Assembly: GCF_030272615.1 (NCBI RefSeq)
Contig: NC_081408.1
Location: forward strand, 66,879,546-66,943,545
Direction: 5' to 3'
DNA: 64,000 bases
Source: Cryptomeria japonica
Taxonomy: Eukaryota > Streptophyta > Pinopsida > Cupressales > Cupressaceae
The notes below the pieces were generated by a model that saw nothing but the letters and a program-made list of their open reading frames with translations, did no database searches and had not been told where the DNA came from. The translations under genes and the position numbers were made by a program. Positions 1 to 11,773 of the stretch are shown piece by piece (position 1 is the first letter of the stretch; each line of letters starts with the position of its first letter).

Positions 1-329
1 ACATGTAAAAATTATTGCATCATGATTTGATAAACATATGGGTGATTAATAAATTTATACGGACATGTTTATCTCTTAAACCGTATGCTAAATCAATTTC
101 CCTTTGTGTAACATTGGAATGTCTATTATGATGAGCTTCTTTAACTAATGAAGCCACACCTTCCCATGTTAATGTGCAACCAAAATGTTGACAATGTTCA
201 ATCCATACTATCATCCAATCAACATTGTTTTCAGTATACAAATGTAGTGCATCCCACTCTCAACCAACCATACAAAAAATAAATAGATTACTTACAACTG
301 ATTTATTTTGAAGATTAATAATTAATTAA

Positions 330-735
330 TTACAATAAAATCTTATAATTACCTCTCACTTTCCTCAATCTACCTTTCCCCATCAAGTACTCCCCTTTGA
401 ATTTGTTAATGGGGTTGGGATCCCAAATGCCATCCATGTGGATCTTTGCTCCAAACTTAGGAAGATATTCAAAAATGTACACCATAGTCTTGTATACCAT
501 ATATCCCTCCACCATACAACCCTCAAGATGTGGTCTTTTTTGAACCAAAGATTTCAAAAATTTCAAGTTCCTCTCAACCATCCACATTGACCTAGTGTGT
601 ACAGGTTCACATAATTAAATCTCCTCAACTTGGTGTATGAGATAGTGTTCTTGTGCATTGAAAAAAGTTGAAGGTAGGCACTTTTGCATTTCACACATTA
701 GATGAGGAATTTTTCTCTTCCAATATTTTATATCT
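330..735 (-). pseudogene. DUF4218-like C-terminal region of the CACTA transposase
   Basis: The minus strand reads IPHLMCEMQKCLPSTFFNAQ, then EHYLIHQVEEI, a stop, LCEPVHTRSMWMVERNLKFL and KSLVQKRPHLEGCMVEGYMV. The family pattern is ILCxMExIFPPxFFDxMxHLxxHL.....GPVxxRWMYPxERxLxxLKxxVRNxxRPEGSIxEGY, so this is the region after the TNP2 core in plant CACTA transposases. Apart from the in-frame stop, the frame is well kept. A short open frame further left (241-20) has no family resemblance I can name. Confidence 0.75.
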
Positions 736-1151
736 TCTTTATGGATTTCTTTACATGAAAACCACCTACAAGATATTCAAGACACAAAAATATATATTAC
801 AAAACAAGTAAAACAAATTGCAAATATAATATCTATACAACGAATTAAACAAATATAACTACTTACCTCATTTATATTCCAAGAACATATATCACTTTCT
901 TGACATTATTGTTGAAGTGGTCTGGGAGATATAGAGGTAGAATGTACTGCAACAATTATAAAATTATCTTTTCATTTTTTTCTAACATAATATAATGAAA
1001 AGTACATGCGCAATATACAAATATATAGTAAATACACAAGAACAAGAATTACCTTAATGAAGGTATGACAATCATGTGTTTTCATCCTTGGCCCAAATTC
1101 ACTTTTCTTTGATATGAGATTGTTTATGCTTGCAGCAAATCCTGTGGGAAA

Positions 1152-1420
1152 TCAAATTTTTTGTATGACTTCTTTTATAGCATTGCTTTGCTGGTCCGTT
1201 AATAACCAAGGAAAGTTACTTATATTAATCTGGTCTCCATGGCTATTTGATTGAATGACATTTTTCATTCCATGATTGGATTCCTGAATTTCACTACAAA
1301 TTTTGACATTTTTTTCTTTGTCATGCCTTCCATCCAATATTTTCCATAATGTCTTTGTTATATTCGTTCCAATATGCATAGTATCAAATAAATGCAGAAC
1401 TTGTAACTACTCATAGTAGG
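1152..1420 (-). pseudogene. TNP2 fragment with the MHIxxN motif
   Basis: The frame contains LHLFDTMHIGTNITKTLWKI followed by LDGRHDKEKNVKICSEIQE. The family shows LxHxxDVMHIEKNVxxxLxGTLLDIxGKTKDxxKARxDL here, so this is the acidic conserved region of the TNP2 nuclease core. The Asp of DVMHIEKN aligns with the D of FDTMHIGTN. The fragment ends in a stop and is separated by non-coding sequence from the next block at 735-330. Same strand and order as the other CACTA fragments. Confidence 0.7.
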
Positions 1421-1697
1421 GCAACCTAATAAATTTTTTGAGGATAATTTTTAGTCCCTTAGGAAGGTTGTCATTAATGCCTTGATGACCTTCATGATCA
1501 TCAATCACATTATTAGTAAACAAAACATGATAGAAAATATATTTTATGACATAAACCTTTAGATGGAATGACATTACCTTGATGATTAATTCTATTATAT
1601 TCCAACTTTCATAAGTGAGGTGTCATTCTTCATGGCTTTGATGTATTATCTTCTTTCTCATTGAAAAGATGTTTTGCAATATTTCGATACTTATAAC

Positions 1698-2003
1698 TTA
1701 ATAATAATGTCCAAACACCTTCTTTCCTAAACTTTTTGAATGATGAGATTTCATCTTTGGACAAAAAACTAGACATACAAATTTCCCCTTTGTTTGAAGA
1801 CCTACAATATAATGTATAATTGGATTAAATATGTTAATTTTTTTAATTATAATTATCATGTGCAACTTGAACACTATAACATAGTACAAAAAATGTGTTA
1901 GCCCTGGGGCATCGTGTACTGTCCATAGAATCATTGCATGGAATTGAAATTGTCTTTGTCCTATGAGTCTAGAGAAGTAACTCTCCTTCATCAAAGCCGG
2001 AAA
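1698..2003 (-). pseudogene. TNP2 core fragment, downstream of the inserted LTR
   Basis: The minus strand reads ALMKESYFSRLIGQR, then FQFHAMILWTVHDAPG, then GLQTKGKFVCLVFCPKM and SHHSKSLGKKVFGHY. These correspond to the TNP2 stretches MKxxYFxLSLLIPGP, FxMRAxLLWTINDFPA, GxSTKGKxACPxC and LxxGxKxxYxGHRRFL. The section between MKESYF and FQFHAM is shorter than in intact TNP2, so there is an internal deletion. An insertion of unrelated AT-rich residues (YYVIVFKLHMIIIIKKINIF) separates the WTVHD and TKGK parts. Confidence 0.75.
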
Positions 2004-2004
2004 A

Positions 2005-3021
2005 GGATTTTTTTGTTTATCTTTCTAGAGATCTTTGGTTATGTTCACCAGCATGTTCAGTGACTTATGCATAGTCACTGATATCTGGTTCACCGGCAGG
2101 TTATATTGTTCACTAGCATTGAGGATGATCTGTTATCATCTGGAGATTACTTGGTTATGTCAAAGACATTGTATGGACACTTGGTTTTGATGATTTTATT
2201 ATTGGTCTAATCAAGTTTGCATATTTATTTTTACCAGCAAATAGGTCTAGGTTATGGACCAGCAAGCATTATCTATTCTAGATCAGCATGACACATTATG
2301 GAGATGTTTTATTGATTGGTTATTATTGTAAATGCATTGAGCCAATATCATGCATTGCATATTGATTCATTTTTAATTTATTTTATTGTAATATCTTTAG
2401 TGAGCCGACCTACACATTTGGTCTTAGGTTTTGGTATATATGTAAGATATCATTTGTGAGATTAGTGTGAGTGTGGAAGAGGAATATAATAAGGTATATA
2501 TGAATATAAGAAGACCTATACATGCAGAAATCATTCAAGATTCAAGGTGGTTTTGAAGAAGGCAAATTAGAGCTTAACCGGTACTAAATCCATCATATGA
2601 AGATGCTATTTTTTAGCAGTACATTATCATTGGATTTAACCATCGAATTGTAGTCAGTGTGACTCCCATTTTGTGTTTGAGAAATGAGCTCTAGGTAGTT
2701 GGCCTTTCCACATGTACAAACCCCACTTGTACACACATACTATCTACAGTAGTATCATCTAATTGTGGGTAAGGTTTCCCACCATGGTTTTTCCCCTTAC
2801 AGGGTTTCCACGTATAAATAATTGTGTTGTGTTGTATATGTTATTTGTCTTTCTATCTCATGCATTAAACTTTACCGGTACTATTATTAACTATTAAACT
2901 GTCTACCGACATTTAGTTTGGTTTACCAGTATTATGCGCTAAGTTTGGTTAAGTTATATTTGGGTTGAAATTAACAGACAACTGATTCACCCCCTCCATC
3001 GCATTTTCCTCTGGGTCCTAA
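2005..3021 (+). mobile_element. Copia-type solo LTR inserted in the CACTA transposase
   Basis: The stretch has no coding match and interrupts TNP2. Its right half carries features shared by the other copia LTRs in this window: GTGTGACTCCCATTTTGT, a block with CCACCATGGTTTTTCCCC and GGGTTTCCACGT (2780-2812), then CTGATTCACCCCCTCC and the end TCCTAACA. The right boundary is therefore fairly firm at 3021. The left boundary is approximate, because I see neither a clear TG start nor a matching target duplication. It may be truncated on the left. No PBS or internal region follows, so it is a solo or partial LTR. Confidence 0.6.
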
Positions 3022-3023
3022 CA

Positions 3024-3180
3024 GACACTATATATTGCCAATGAAAGCCTAAGATTATGAGGTTATTCTTTAAAGTGTGGCCACTTTTCCTCTATTTCCA
3101 TAAATGTTAAACCATCTACAAGCATTTGAATAAATTTATCTTGACTTCTATTGCATGCATGGTAATCCATAAATTGTGCC
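3024..3180 (-). pseudogene. TNP2 core fragment, upstream of the inserted LTR
   Basis: On the minus strand this stretch reads YHACNRSQDKFIQMLVDGL, then EIEEKWPHFKE, one in-frame stop, then PHNLRLSLA. This corresponds to the TNP2 segment with MRWHAxxRSxDG...W..F....FAxEPRNxRLGLA. The fragment breaks off at about 3022, where an LTR ends with TCCTAACA. The protein resumes on the far side of the LTR at about 2003. About 20 residues expected between the two sides are missing, so some TNP2 sequence was lost at the junction. Confidence 0.65.
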
Positions 3181-3515
3181 AAGCTAGTGCACTTGAATAA
3201 TCATTGCATACGTGGAATAATGGGAGTATAATGAAGAACCTTGTGAGATACCCTTTTTGTTATTTGATCTATTCGATATCTAGTAATATGAAATTCAGGT
3301 CATTTAGTTCAAAATTCTTGTTCTTTGTGATATATAATATGATCATTGGGACAAACATCTATTTCTTAATACTCCATTCCAATATCTTTGATAATGGTAG
3401 ATAATTCTCGGTATGAGTGAGGTAGAATATTTGATTGTGGTAACAAAAACTCACCTATCCCTCTACAACAAAAAAATATAATTTGTTAATATAAAGAATA
3501 TTAATGGTACATGAT

Positions 3516-3899
3516 TTACCATTTATTAACTATAACGACATATATGACATACCTTAACATAGTTGAGATTGTTACATTGGATAAACCATTCATAACCTTC
3601 AAGTTCACAAACAACAAAAGAATAGAGAGAAGAGTTGTATGGGAGCCTTTGTAAAGGGCCTCATATGCCTTCTCAAGTATAGGTAAATCATGAACAACAT
3701 CAAGGTCATCTTCATAATCATGATTAGTTGTGCCAGTACTAAATGTGTCATGAATCAATGTATTTCTACCATCATCTTCAATTGTGTTTTGTAGCTCATG
3801 ATCATCATCTTCCATGGGATCATTATCTTGAGCTTTGATATTCACACCTCCATGTTCCTCCACTTCGAAAAGCATATTCTTTGGGTTGTGTTCATCCAT
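3516..3899 (-). pseudogene. TNP2 transposase N-terminal fragment
   Basis: A 127-residue open frame starts MDEHNPKNMLFEVEEHGG, has a strongly acidic middle (DNDPMEDDDHEL, YEDDLDVVHDL) and then ALYKGSHTTLLSILLLFVNLK followed by NGLSNVTISTML. The last part matches the helical segment just before the TNP2 core, which normally reads like LYEGC..-S.L..L..LK...GWS...F..LL. It follows the cysteine-rich domain in the right order and on the same strand. No catalytic residues lie in this segment. It is a fragment of the same CACTA transposase. Confidence 0.65.
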
Positions 3900-3983
3900 A
3901 TTATATGCTTTAGGGTGCTTAACCTATATAAAAATGATTAAAATAGATAAATCATGATCATGATCTCACCATCAAGGGATTTC

Positions 3984-4181
3984 TTATGTATACAAATTGT
4001 TAAAATGATATAATGAAAAACTTACCAATGGATGATAATCATGCCCCCCTTCAATGTGACCATGCAGACTACAATGTTTCTTAGTTGTTTTGATTAGAAG
4101 TCTTCTACTCTTTAAACCCTTGCAAATTTTGCAGGGACAATAACATTTTCCATCACCTTTTCTTTTCAAGTTAGACCACAA
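3984..4181 (-). pseudogene. Transposase-associated domain fragment of CACTA TNP2
   Basis: A 65-residue frame begins MWSNLKRKGDGKCYCPCKIC and continues with KHCSLHGHIEGGHDYHPL. The CxCPCxxC cysteines followed by HCSLHGH are the usual pattern of the domain at the N-terminus of plant CACTA transposases, thought to be zinc-binding. The frame ends in a stop just after the domain, at the point where an intron or a break would be expected before the next segment at 3899. Coding sequence to its right (above 4260) is not recognisable, so the true start of the transposase is not defined. Confidence 0.75.
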
Positions 4182-4260
4182 TCTAGCAATTATTTCCTTA
4201 TTTTGTTGTTCAATGATATTATCTAATATGGTCTTTCTTCATAGGCAAAAAAATCGGGCT

Positions 4261-6340
4261 ATAGAACTAAATATATAGAAGTTGAAATGTTAGTTATAAA
4301 ATCATGTTTCAATATAATATACCAAATTAAATTACTTGAACATAGAAATAATACAAATTTAACCAAAACCATTTAACTCTTCTTTTTCATCTCAAAATGT
4401 ATCTAATTGCTTTGTGGTGATTTAGAGCAAGTGATATGATAATGGATTTGTCATATGCAATCCTTGTATCATTTCTTAATTTAACTAATGTCTAATTGGG
4501 GTAATCCATTAGTGTCTAATGTGAATTTATTATCAATGTTGTGAAGTCATCAAGAGTATGGTGATAGTTATCCTTATAGGATCCTCTCTATACTATTCAA
4601 ATCAATGACAAGTAAGACAAAATTCTCAATCACACCTTGGGTGAAAGTGAATGATATTACATATACTTTTGGGATGAACATCATTGAGAGTCATAGACCC
4701 AAGTTAGTCTAGAAGGAAAGTGACTATCCATTCCCATGCTCATGGATACTTACATGACTAATGTTGCTCTTGTGTATTATAAACATTGGGGAGACCTTAT
4801 TTGACTTGCCTAATCAATATGGTTGCTATCCTAATATGAAATAATGAGTTTTACCCTTGTCTCTGCATCAAAATTATCACATCAAGTCTCTTCACCAAAA
4901 CACACTATTCCCAATCTTCCTTAATACCCTCAATGGAGGGGCATGTATAATGGTTTCAAGATACAATGTCAATGATCATACACTCTATTCTTCTAGACAC
5001 CCTTGGATAGATTACTTGGCTTCTAGGATTGGGAAAACTAATATGAATTGAACCAACACCATGAGGATAGGGTCAAGGATCATGGCAACTGATCATAATT
5101 TATGAAGACAGGGTTCACACCTAAGTGTTGGCTCTCAACAATGCCACACTACCAAAATTGTTAGTCTCAAGGCTTCTCCTATTGGGTCAACACTCATTGG
5201 TGGCCATAAGGTGAAATCAATGTATCTAGGCTTCAAAATCCTTATAGTAGGCTTGGAGGACCCTACACAAGGTCTATGAATTTTACCATTATGATTATTT
5301 TTTAATGGATGAGGACCTATTTATCATTTCCAAAATAGTGTTATGCATATTCACAAAAAGGAAGGTAAGTGGAAAGAGTCACATACCAAAGTCCAAACAA
5401 GACAATATCTCAAAAAAGAAAAACAATTATAACAAGACAACTAAGAGGAGGAGGTTAGCCCTAGGGTATGTGCAGGATCATGGTGTGCCAAAACAGGCCC
5501 TTAAGTGGCAATGAAATTTCAAAAAATCACAGTTATGCAACTTGACATAAAAAATTGAATAAGTTATGAACATTATTTTTAAAATATGTAAGAAGAGAAT
5601 CTATAGAAAAGTGAATTTAGTTTCTAAGAAATTAGTTGTATTTGAAAAAAAAAATTCCTATTTGATGAAAATTTCAAATTTCAATGCAGTGGTACAAAAA
5701 TTTCAGGAAAAGGATAAAAAGTAGGTGTATGTCTAACAACCCTAATCACAATAAAATCATAATATTTTTTGATAAGATTTATAATATAAGTATTAGACTC
5801 ATGTCCAGATGTGACACATATTTTTTTATAAATTTTTATAAAGTAAATAATTATTTATGACCTTTTTACTTCAAATTTTTAGAAATTCAAAAACTCGTAC
5901 ATTTGACCACCTTAACTTGGTTAAAACCTTATGAAATTAAATTATTTTTAATTTTTCCCTATGTTAGATGAAGCATAGCATATGACACATGTTTTAGATT
6001 CAAAAAATGTTATGCGGTTTGAAAGTTATGAGTATTTTTCAATCAATCTATCAATCAGGACTTTTGTCAGAATTATATTAGAAAATAAATAATAAATATT
6101 TATTAAAGTTGAAATAAGACAAGACTTATATTGTTAGAAAGATGAGAACATCCTTAAAAAACCCTTTTTTTTTCCTCAATTTTGGCTATAAAAAAAGTTG
6201 TCAGCCACTAGTGTAAAGTCTGGAAAATCAAGGAATACAGAAAAAACACGTTTTTTCAGTTGACTTTCCAGGCTTGTCACTTCCAAGCCAAATCCCAAAG
6301 AAAACGCCAACCAAAAGATGCAGGAAAAAATTTATGTTTT
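4261..6340. other. Unassigned AT-rich stretch with weak coding-like sequence
   Basis: No gene is recognisable. From about 4620 to 5515 the plus strand has a less AT-biased composition and can be read with few stops, for example SRYNVNDHTLYSSRHPWIDY followed by LASRIGKTN (about 4950-5045) and a lysine-rich frame at 5305-5514. I do not recognise a family. From 5515 to 6340 the DNA is very AT-rich with no coding character. A possible 5' end of the CACTA element must lie somewhere here but shows no clear terminal repeat. Confidence 0.4.
6216..6275. repeat. 60-bp near-perfect hairpin
   Basis: The left arm AAGTCTGGAAAATCAA (6216-6231) is the inverse complement of TTGACTTTCCAGGCTT (6260-6275) with two mismatches. 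The centre, around GAAAAAACACGTTTTTTC, is itself almost self-complementary. It lies just outside the left arm of the large symmetric structure that runs to 25323. No function is claimed. Confidence 0.6.
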
Positions 6341-6344
6341 AAAA

Positions 6345-6620
6345 TAAGATATTTGATAAAAATCGGATATATCGAATATCTATTAAAATCGGATATTCAT
6401 TTTTGAAAAAATAAAAAATATATTTTAGTAAATTGGGCATAACTTTTGTGTTTTATATCAAAATTTTGATTTTTTATAGGCATTGGAAAGGTAATTAAGA
6501 TCTGTATGATATTGAATAGGTATATTTTTAATTAATTGTTTAAAAAAAATTATAATTCATTTAAATTCATCCTTCATTTTTAAAACATAAAAAACTCATG
6601 ACTTTTTCATATGATTTCCC
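6345..6620 (+). repeat. Left inverted arm of the large symmetric structure
   Basis: This segment matches the inverse complement of about 24985-25300. Shared landmarks in order are ATCGGATAT, a patch like AAAAAATATATTTTAGTAAA, TTGGGCATAACTTTTGTGTT (ATGGGCATAATGTTTGTGTT in the other arm), ATCAAAATTTTG, TTTTTATAGGC and GGAAAGGTAATT. Similarity fades after that into AT-rich DNA before a pyrimidine tract begins at about 6740. The arms point towards each other, as terminal inverted repeats would. Confidence 0.65.
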
Positions 6621-6739
6621 TATTGCATGATTTTTTGTAAAAATTATCTCAAAATAAACTAAATAAGTAATAAATTAATGATAGAAAATTTATGAATTTT
6701 ATTGATTTCGATAAATTTTGATAAACCATGATATCTATG

Positions 6740-7784
6740 TTTGTTCCTTTCTCCACCTCTCTCTCCTAAACCTATCACTCCACCTATTTGTTTCTTCCAC
6801 CCTCTCTTTTGTCCATATTTATACATCTCTCTTTAGACATATATCTCTAACTATCAATGAATACGTCATTCAATCTCTCAAGCTCTACAAGGCTCTTATA
6901 TTTCTACCTCTTCATAATTTCCTCCTCTATGTCACTCTCTCTTCCCTAAGATCTAGACTAGTCTCTCTGCATTTCCTTCTCATCTCTAGCAACAAAATTT
7001 AGAGGGGACAAGGGGAGGCATAGGGAAGTATCAAAAAAAGGAGAGGGGGAGAGAGGAGAGGGGGGGAGAGGTGAGAAGGAGATATTAATTGGGGGGAAGA
7101 GAGAGTGAGAGAGAGAGAGAGCTATAGGTAACTAGGTGGAAGGCAAAGAGAGAGAGGGATGGGGTGATTGGGGTGAAGAGAGAATGAGAGGGAGAGTTTG
7201 AGATTATTAGGGGGTAGGAGGAGAGGGGGAGAGGGGAAAGTATCAAAAAAGAGAGAAGAGAGATGGGGAAAGAGGTGAAAAGAGACATAGAAAGTAATTA
7301 GGGGTTGGGGAGAGGGGGTGAGGGAAGTATCTATAAACCCATAGGAGGAGAGAGGTGAATGAGGTTAATTTAGGGAAATAAATAATGTGAGAGAGAATTG
7401 GGTGTAATTATCGGATAAGAAGAGAGGGAAAAGAGTAAGTATCAACAAAAGGAGAGAGGGAGAGATGTGGAGAGAGGTGAAAAGAGTGATAGAGAGAGGA
7501 TAATTAGTGGGAGTAGAGGGGAAGAGGGAAGTATTAACAAAGAGATGGACTAGAGAGAGGGTAATCAGGGGGCTCTATCCACATCTATCCCCCCTCCCCT
7601 TCCCCTAATTACCTTATCTCTAGACCTCTCTCTTTGAAGCTCTCTCCTCATCTCTCCCTCTCTCCCTTTGTTGATACTTTCCCATCCCCCCTCTTCTCCC
7701 ACCACCTAATTAGCCCCAACTCTCTCTAATTCTCTCTTCCCCAAATGTCATCTCTCTGTCATACCTATCCCTACCTCTGACTTT
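6740..7784. repeat. Pyrimidine/purine tracts flanking the satellite on the left
   Basis: The plus strand is rich in CT blocks from about 6740 to 6990, almost pure A/G from about 7000 to 7580 (GAGAGAGGAGAGGGGGGAGA-like), then again C/T from about 7580 to 7785. Open frames here encode only low-complexity Ser/Leu runs and are not genes. A comparable polypurine tract borders the satellite on its right side (23836-24900), which is part of the symmetry of this region. Confidence 0.8.
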
Positions 7785-10700
7785 ACCATATGACCCCTTA
7801 GGTATTGTTAGGGGTCATATTGAGTCTTAATGAGTCATATGGTGTCCTATGAATCCTTAGGACACCATATGATGTTGCTAGGAGTCATATGGTGTGCTAA
7901 GGTTTCATATTGTGTCTTAAATGGTCATATGGTGTCCTATGACCTCTTAGGACACCATATGACTCCTTAAAACACTATATGGTGTTGTTATGGGTTGTAT
8001 GATGTCCTAATGGGTCATATGGTATCCTATGACCCCTTAGGATATCATATGGTGTTGTTAAGGTTTGTATGGTGTGCTAAGGCATTATAAGATATCATAT
8101 GACCACTAAGGACACCATATAACACCTAAGGTGTCGTTAGGGGTCATATTGTGTCCTAAGGGGTCATGTATGGTGTGATATGACACCTTAGGATACCATA
8201 CAATGTCATCATGAATTGTATGGTGTCCTAACGGGTCATATGGTGTCCTATGACCCCTTAGGACACCATAGGATCCCTTCATCTAACATCATATAACCCC
8301 TTTAGACACCATATGACCCCTTAGGTATCGTTAGGGGCCATATTGTGTCCTAAGGGGTCATATGGTGGCTCGTGACACCATGTGACCCCTTAGGACACCA
8401 TATCATGTTGTTATGGATCTTCTTGTGTTCTAAGGGGTCATACAGTGTTATATGACCCCTGAAGATACCATTTGACCCCTTAGGACACCATATGGTGTCG
8501 TAAGGGGTTGTATGGTGTCCTAAGGGGTCATATGTTATCCTACGACCCCTTAGGATACTATATGACCTCTTAGGTGTCATCGAGGATCGTATTGTGTTCT
8601 AATGGGTCATATGGTGTCCTATGACCCCTTAGGACATCCTTGGGACACTATATGGTGCTATGGGTCGTATATTATCCTAAGGGGTCATATGGTGTCCTAT
8701 GACCCCTTACAACATTGTTTGGTGTTTTTATGTGTCGTATGGTGTCCTATATGGTGTTCTATGACCCCTTAGGATACCATATGACCCCTTAGGACACCCT
8801 ATGGTTTTTTTAGGGGTTGTATGTTGTGCTAAGGAGTCATATGGTGGCCTATGACCTCTTAGGTGTTGTTGGGATTTAATTTATGTTCTAAGGGGTCATA
8901 TTGTGTCCTATGGGGTTATATAGTGTCCTATGACCTCTTAGGACACTATATGATGTCGTTAGGGGTCATATTATGTCCTAAGGGGTCATATTGTGTCTTA
9001 TGACCCCTTAGGACACAAGATGGTGTCATTATGGGTCGTGTGGTTTTCTAAGGGGTCATATGGTGTTCTATGACCCCTTAAGATACCATATTATGTTGTT
9101 ATGGGCCGTATGGTCTCCTAAGGAGTCATATGGTGTGCTATGACCCCTTAGGACACCATATGGTGGCATTATGCATCGTATGGTGTCCTAAAGGGTCATA
9201 TGGTGTCTCATGAACATTTAGGATGCCATATGACACCTTAGGACACCATATGATGTTGTTATAAGTCTTATGGTGTCCTAAGGGGTCATTTGGTGTTTAA
9301 TGAGCCTTTAGAACACCATATGGTGTCGTTAGGGGTCATACGGTATCCTACAACCCCTTAGGACATGATATGACCCCTTAGGTATTGTTAGGGTTCATAT
9401 TGTGTTCGAACGGGTCATATGGTGTCATTGGGGGTTGTATGGTGTGCTAAGGGGTCATATTGTGTCTTAAGGGGTCACAAGACATCATATGACCCATTAG
9501 ACACCATATGATCCATTAGGTTTTGTTAGGGCTAATACTATGTCCTAAGGGGTCATATGGTGTCCCATGACCCTTTAGGACACCATATGACCCCTTAGGA
9601 CACCATATGGTTTTTTTTATGGGTTTTATAGTGTCCTGAGGGGTCATATGGTGTTCTATAACCCCTTAGGACACCAAATGACCCCTTAGGACATTATATG
9701 ACCCCTTAGGATACCATACGACCCCTTGGGACACCATATGGTATCACAAGAATTCGTATGGTATCCTAAGGGGTCATATGGTGCCCTATGAACCATTAAG
9801 ACACTATATGACCAATTAGGTGTCATCAAAGGTCTTATTGTGTCCTAATGGGTCATATGTTTCATATGACCCATTAGGATACCATATGGTTGGGATACTA
9901 TAGGGTGCTATGGGTCATATGGTGTCCTAAGGGATCATATGGTGTCCTATGACACCTTAGGACACCATATAACCCCTTAGGATACCATTTGGTGTTGTTA
10001 TGTATCGTATGGTGTCCTATGACCCCTTAGGTATCATTAGGATTTATTTTATGTTCTAAGGGGTCGTATTGTGTCTTAAAGGGTCATATGGTGTCCTATG
10101 ACCCCTTAGGACACTATATGACATCATTAGGGTCATATTGTGTCCTAAGGGGTCATATTGTGTCTTATGACCCCTTAGGACACCACATGGTGTTGTTATG
10201 GGTCGTATGGTGTTCTAAGGGGTCATGTGGTGTTCTATGACCCCTTAGGACACCATTTTTATGTTGTTATGGGTCATATGGTCTCCTAAGGGGTCATATG
10301 GTGTCCTATGACCCCTTAGGACACCATATCATGCCATTATGTGTCGTATGGTGTTCTAAGGGGTCATATGGTGTTCTATGACCCCTTAGGACACCAAATG
10401 ACCCCTTAGGACACAATATGGTGTCATTAGGGGTCATATGGTGTGCTAAGGGGTCAAATGGTGTCCTATGACCCCTTGGAACACAATATGACCCCTTAGG
10501 ACACCATATGACCCCTTAGGACACCATATGGTGTCGTTGGGGGTCATATGGTGTCCTATGGCCCTTTAGGACACAATATGACCCCTTAGGACACCATATG
10601 GTGTCGTTGGGGTTGTATGGTGTGCTAAGGGGTCATATTGTGTCCTAAAGCTTCCTAGGACATCATATAAGCCCTTAGAACACCACATGACCCCTTTGGT

Positions 10701-11277
10701 ATCATTAGGGGTCATATTGTGTCCCCTTAGGACACCCTATGGTGTCCTAAGGGCTCATATGGTATCCTAAGGGGTCATATAACACCATATGACCCCTTAT
10801 AACACAACAAGACCCATAACAGAATGATATGGTGTCCTAAGGGGTCATATGGTGTCGAGACACCATATGAACCCTTAGGACACCATATCATGCTATTATG
10901 GGTCTTGTTGTGTTATAAGGGGTGACACCATATGACCCCTTAGGACACCATATCATGTTGTTATGGGTCTTGTTGTGTTATAAGGGGTCATATGGTGTTA
11001 TATGACCCCTTAGGATACCATATGAGCCCTTAGGACACCATAGGGTGTCCTAAGGGGTCGTATGGTGTTCTAAGGGGTCATATGGTCTCCTATGACCCCT
11101 TAGGACATTATATGATCCCTTAGGTGTCGTCATGGGTTGTATTGTGTCCTGATGGGTCATATGGCATTCTATGACCCCTTAGGACACCATATGACCCCTT
11201 GGGACACTATATGGTTTTATGGGTCGTGTGGTGTCCTAAAGGGTGATATGGTGTCATATGACATCTTAGGACCATAT
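7785..11277. repeat. Tandem array of a 20-bp unit in both orientations
   Basis: The array is built from ATATGACCCCTTAGGACACC and its inverse complement GGTGTCCTAAGGGGTCATAT, which alternate and abut irregularly across the whole segment. Direct runs (for example 10490-10530) and head-to-head pairs (for example around 8690-8705 and 9570-9610) both occur. Units vary by substitution, often with GTTGTTATGGGTCGTATGG replacing one unit. CATATG and CCTTAGG/CCTAAGG recur about every 20 bp. Because units face both ways, a single strand could fold into many hairpins. Open frames inside are artefacts of the repeat. The array is cut at 11277 by copia element A and resumes at 23565. Confidence 0.93.
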
Positions 11278-11773
11278 TGTTGACATATGTGTAGAAATTG
11301 GTGACATAATGATATTTAATGTTGTCACTGATGTTAATATGCTGAAGTATGAACGATATATTGAATTAAGCAAACTGGCAAGAGAACTAGTATGATAATG
11401 TGAACCAGTATATGTGAAAAAGTGAAGCAGTATGTTAAAATGAGAACCGATATATGGAAAGTTTTGTGTCGGGGTTTCATTTGGCATGACTACCAGTTGG
11501 TAGTCTCAACTTTAGGGTTTCCGATTGATGCATTCCAAGCTTTTGTGATTCAACTGATGACATCTTGTGATGAGTTAGCATTGTAATGAAGACCAGATAG
11601 TGGTGCCATGTCTGCCCTATGTACATAAAGGATTTCCTTGTGGATCTTGCATGGAGATTTATCCTATCTACCTCATGAATGTGCAAATTCTTTGTAAATG
11701 GTGGAGAGGGCGTGATGGGTTATCAACTTCCTGAAGTGACAAAGAATGAACATTGGAGAATGCCTTGAGATAT

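Larger units (their letters stand above)
1..4260 (-). mobile_element. CACTA (En/Spm-type) DNA transposon remnant, TNP2 transposase side
   Basis: Reading the minus strand from right to left, the pieces come in the order expected of a CACTA transposase: a cysteine-rich transposase-associated domain (about 4181-3984), an acidic linker and TNP2 N-terminal part (3899-3516), TNP2 core (about 3180-1150) and a DUF4218-like region (about 735-330). The element is broken by stops, lost segments and an inserted LTR at about 2005-3021. Its 3' end would lie left of the window. I could not find a CACTA terminal repeat to the right, so the right boundary is only the last recognisable coding sequence. The order of domains is what I see; the family assignment rests on known TNP2 proteins. 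Confidence 0.8.

Noticed and set aside
20-241. 73-residue minus-strand frame left of the DUF4218 region
   Set aside because: Position fits the CACTA transposase tail, but no family pattern is visible and it touches the window edge.
5139-5150. CACTACCAAAA as a CACTA terminal repeat
   Set aside because: Wrong orientation for the right end of a minus-strand element, no inverted partner and no 3-bp duplication visible.
8350-8580. Open frame with HTTPYDTIWCPKGS-like repeats
   Set aside because: It is only the satellite unit read in one frame; no start context or domain.
7785-11277. CRISPR-like array of short repeats
   Set aside because: There are no unique spacers, units abut and occur in both orientations, and the context is a plant nuclear genome.
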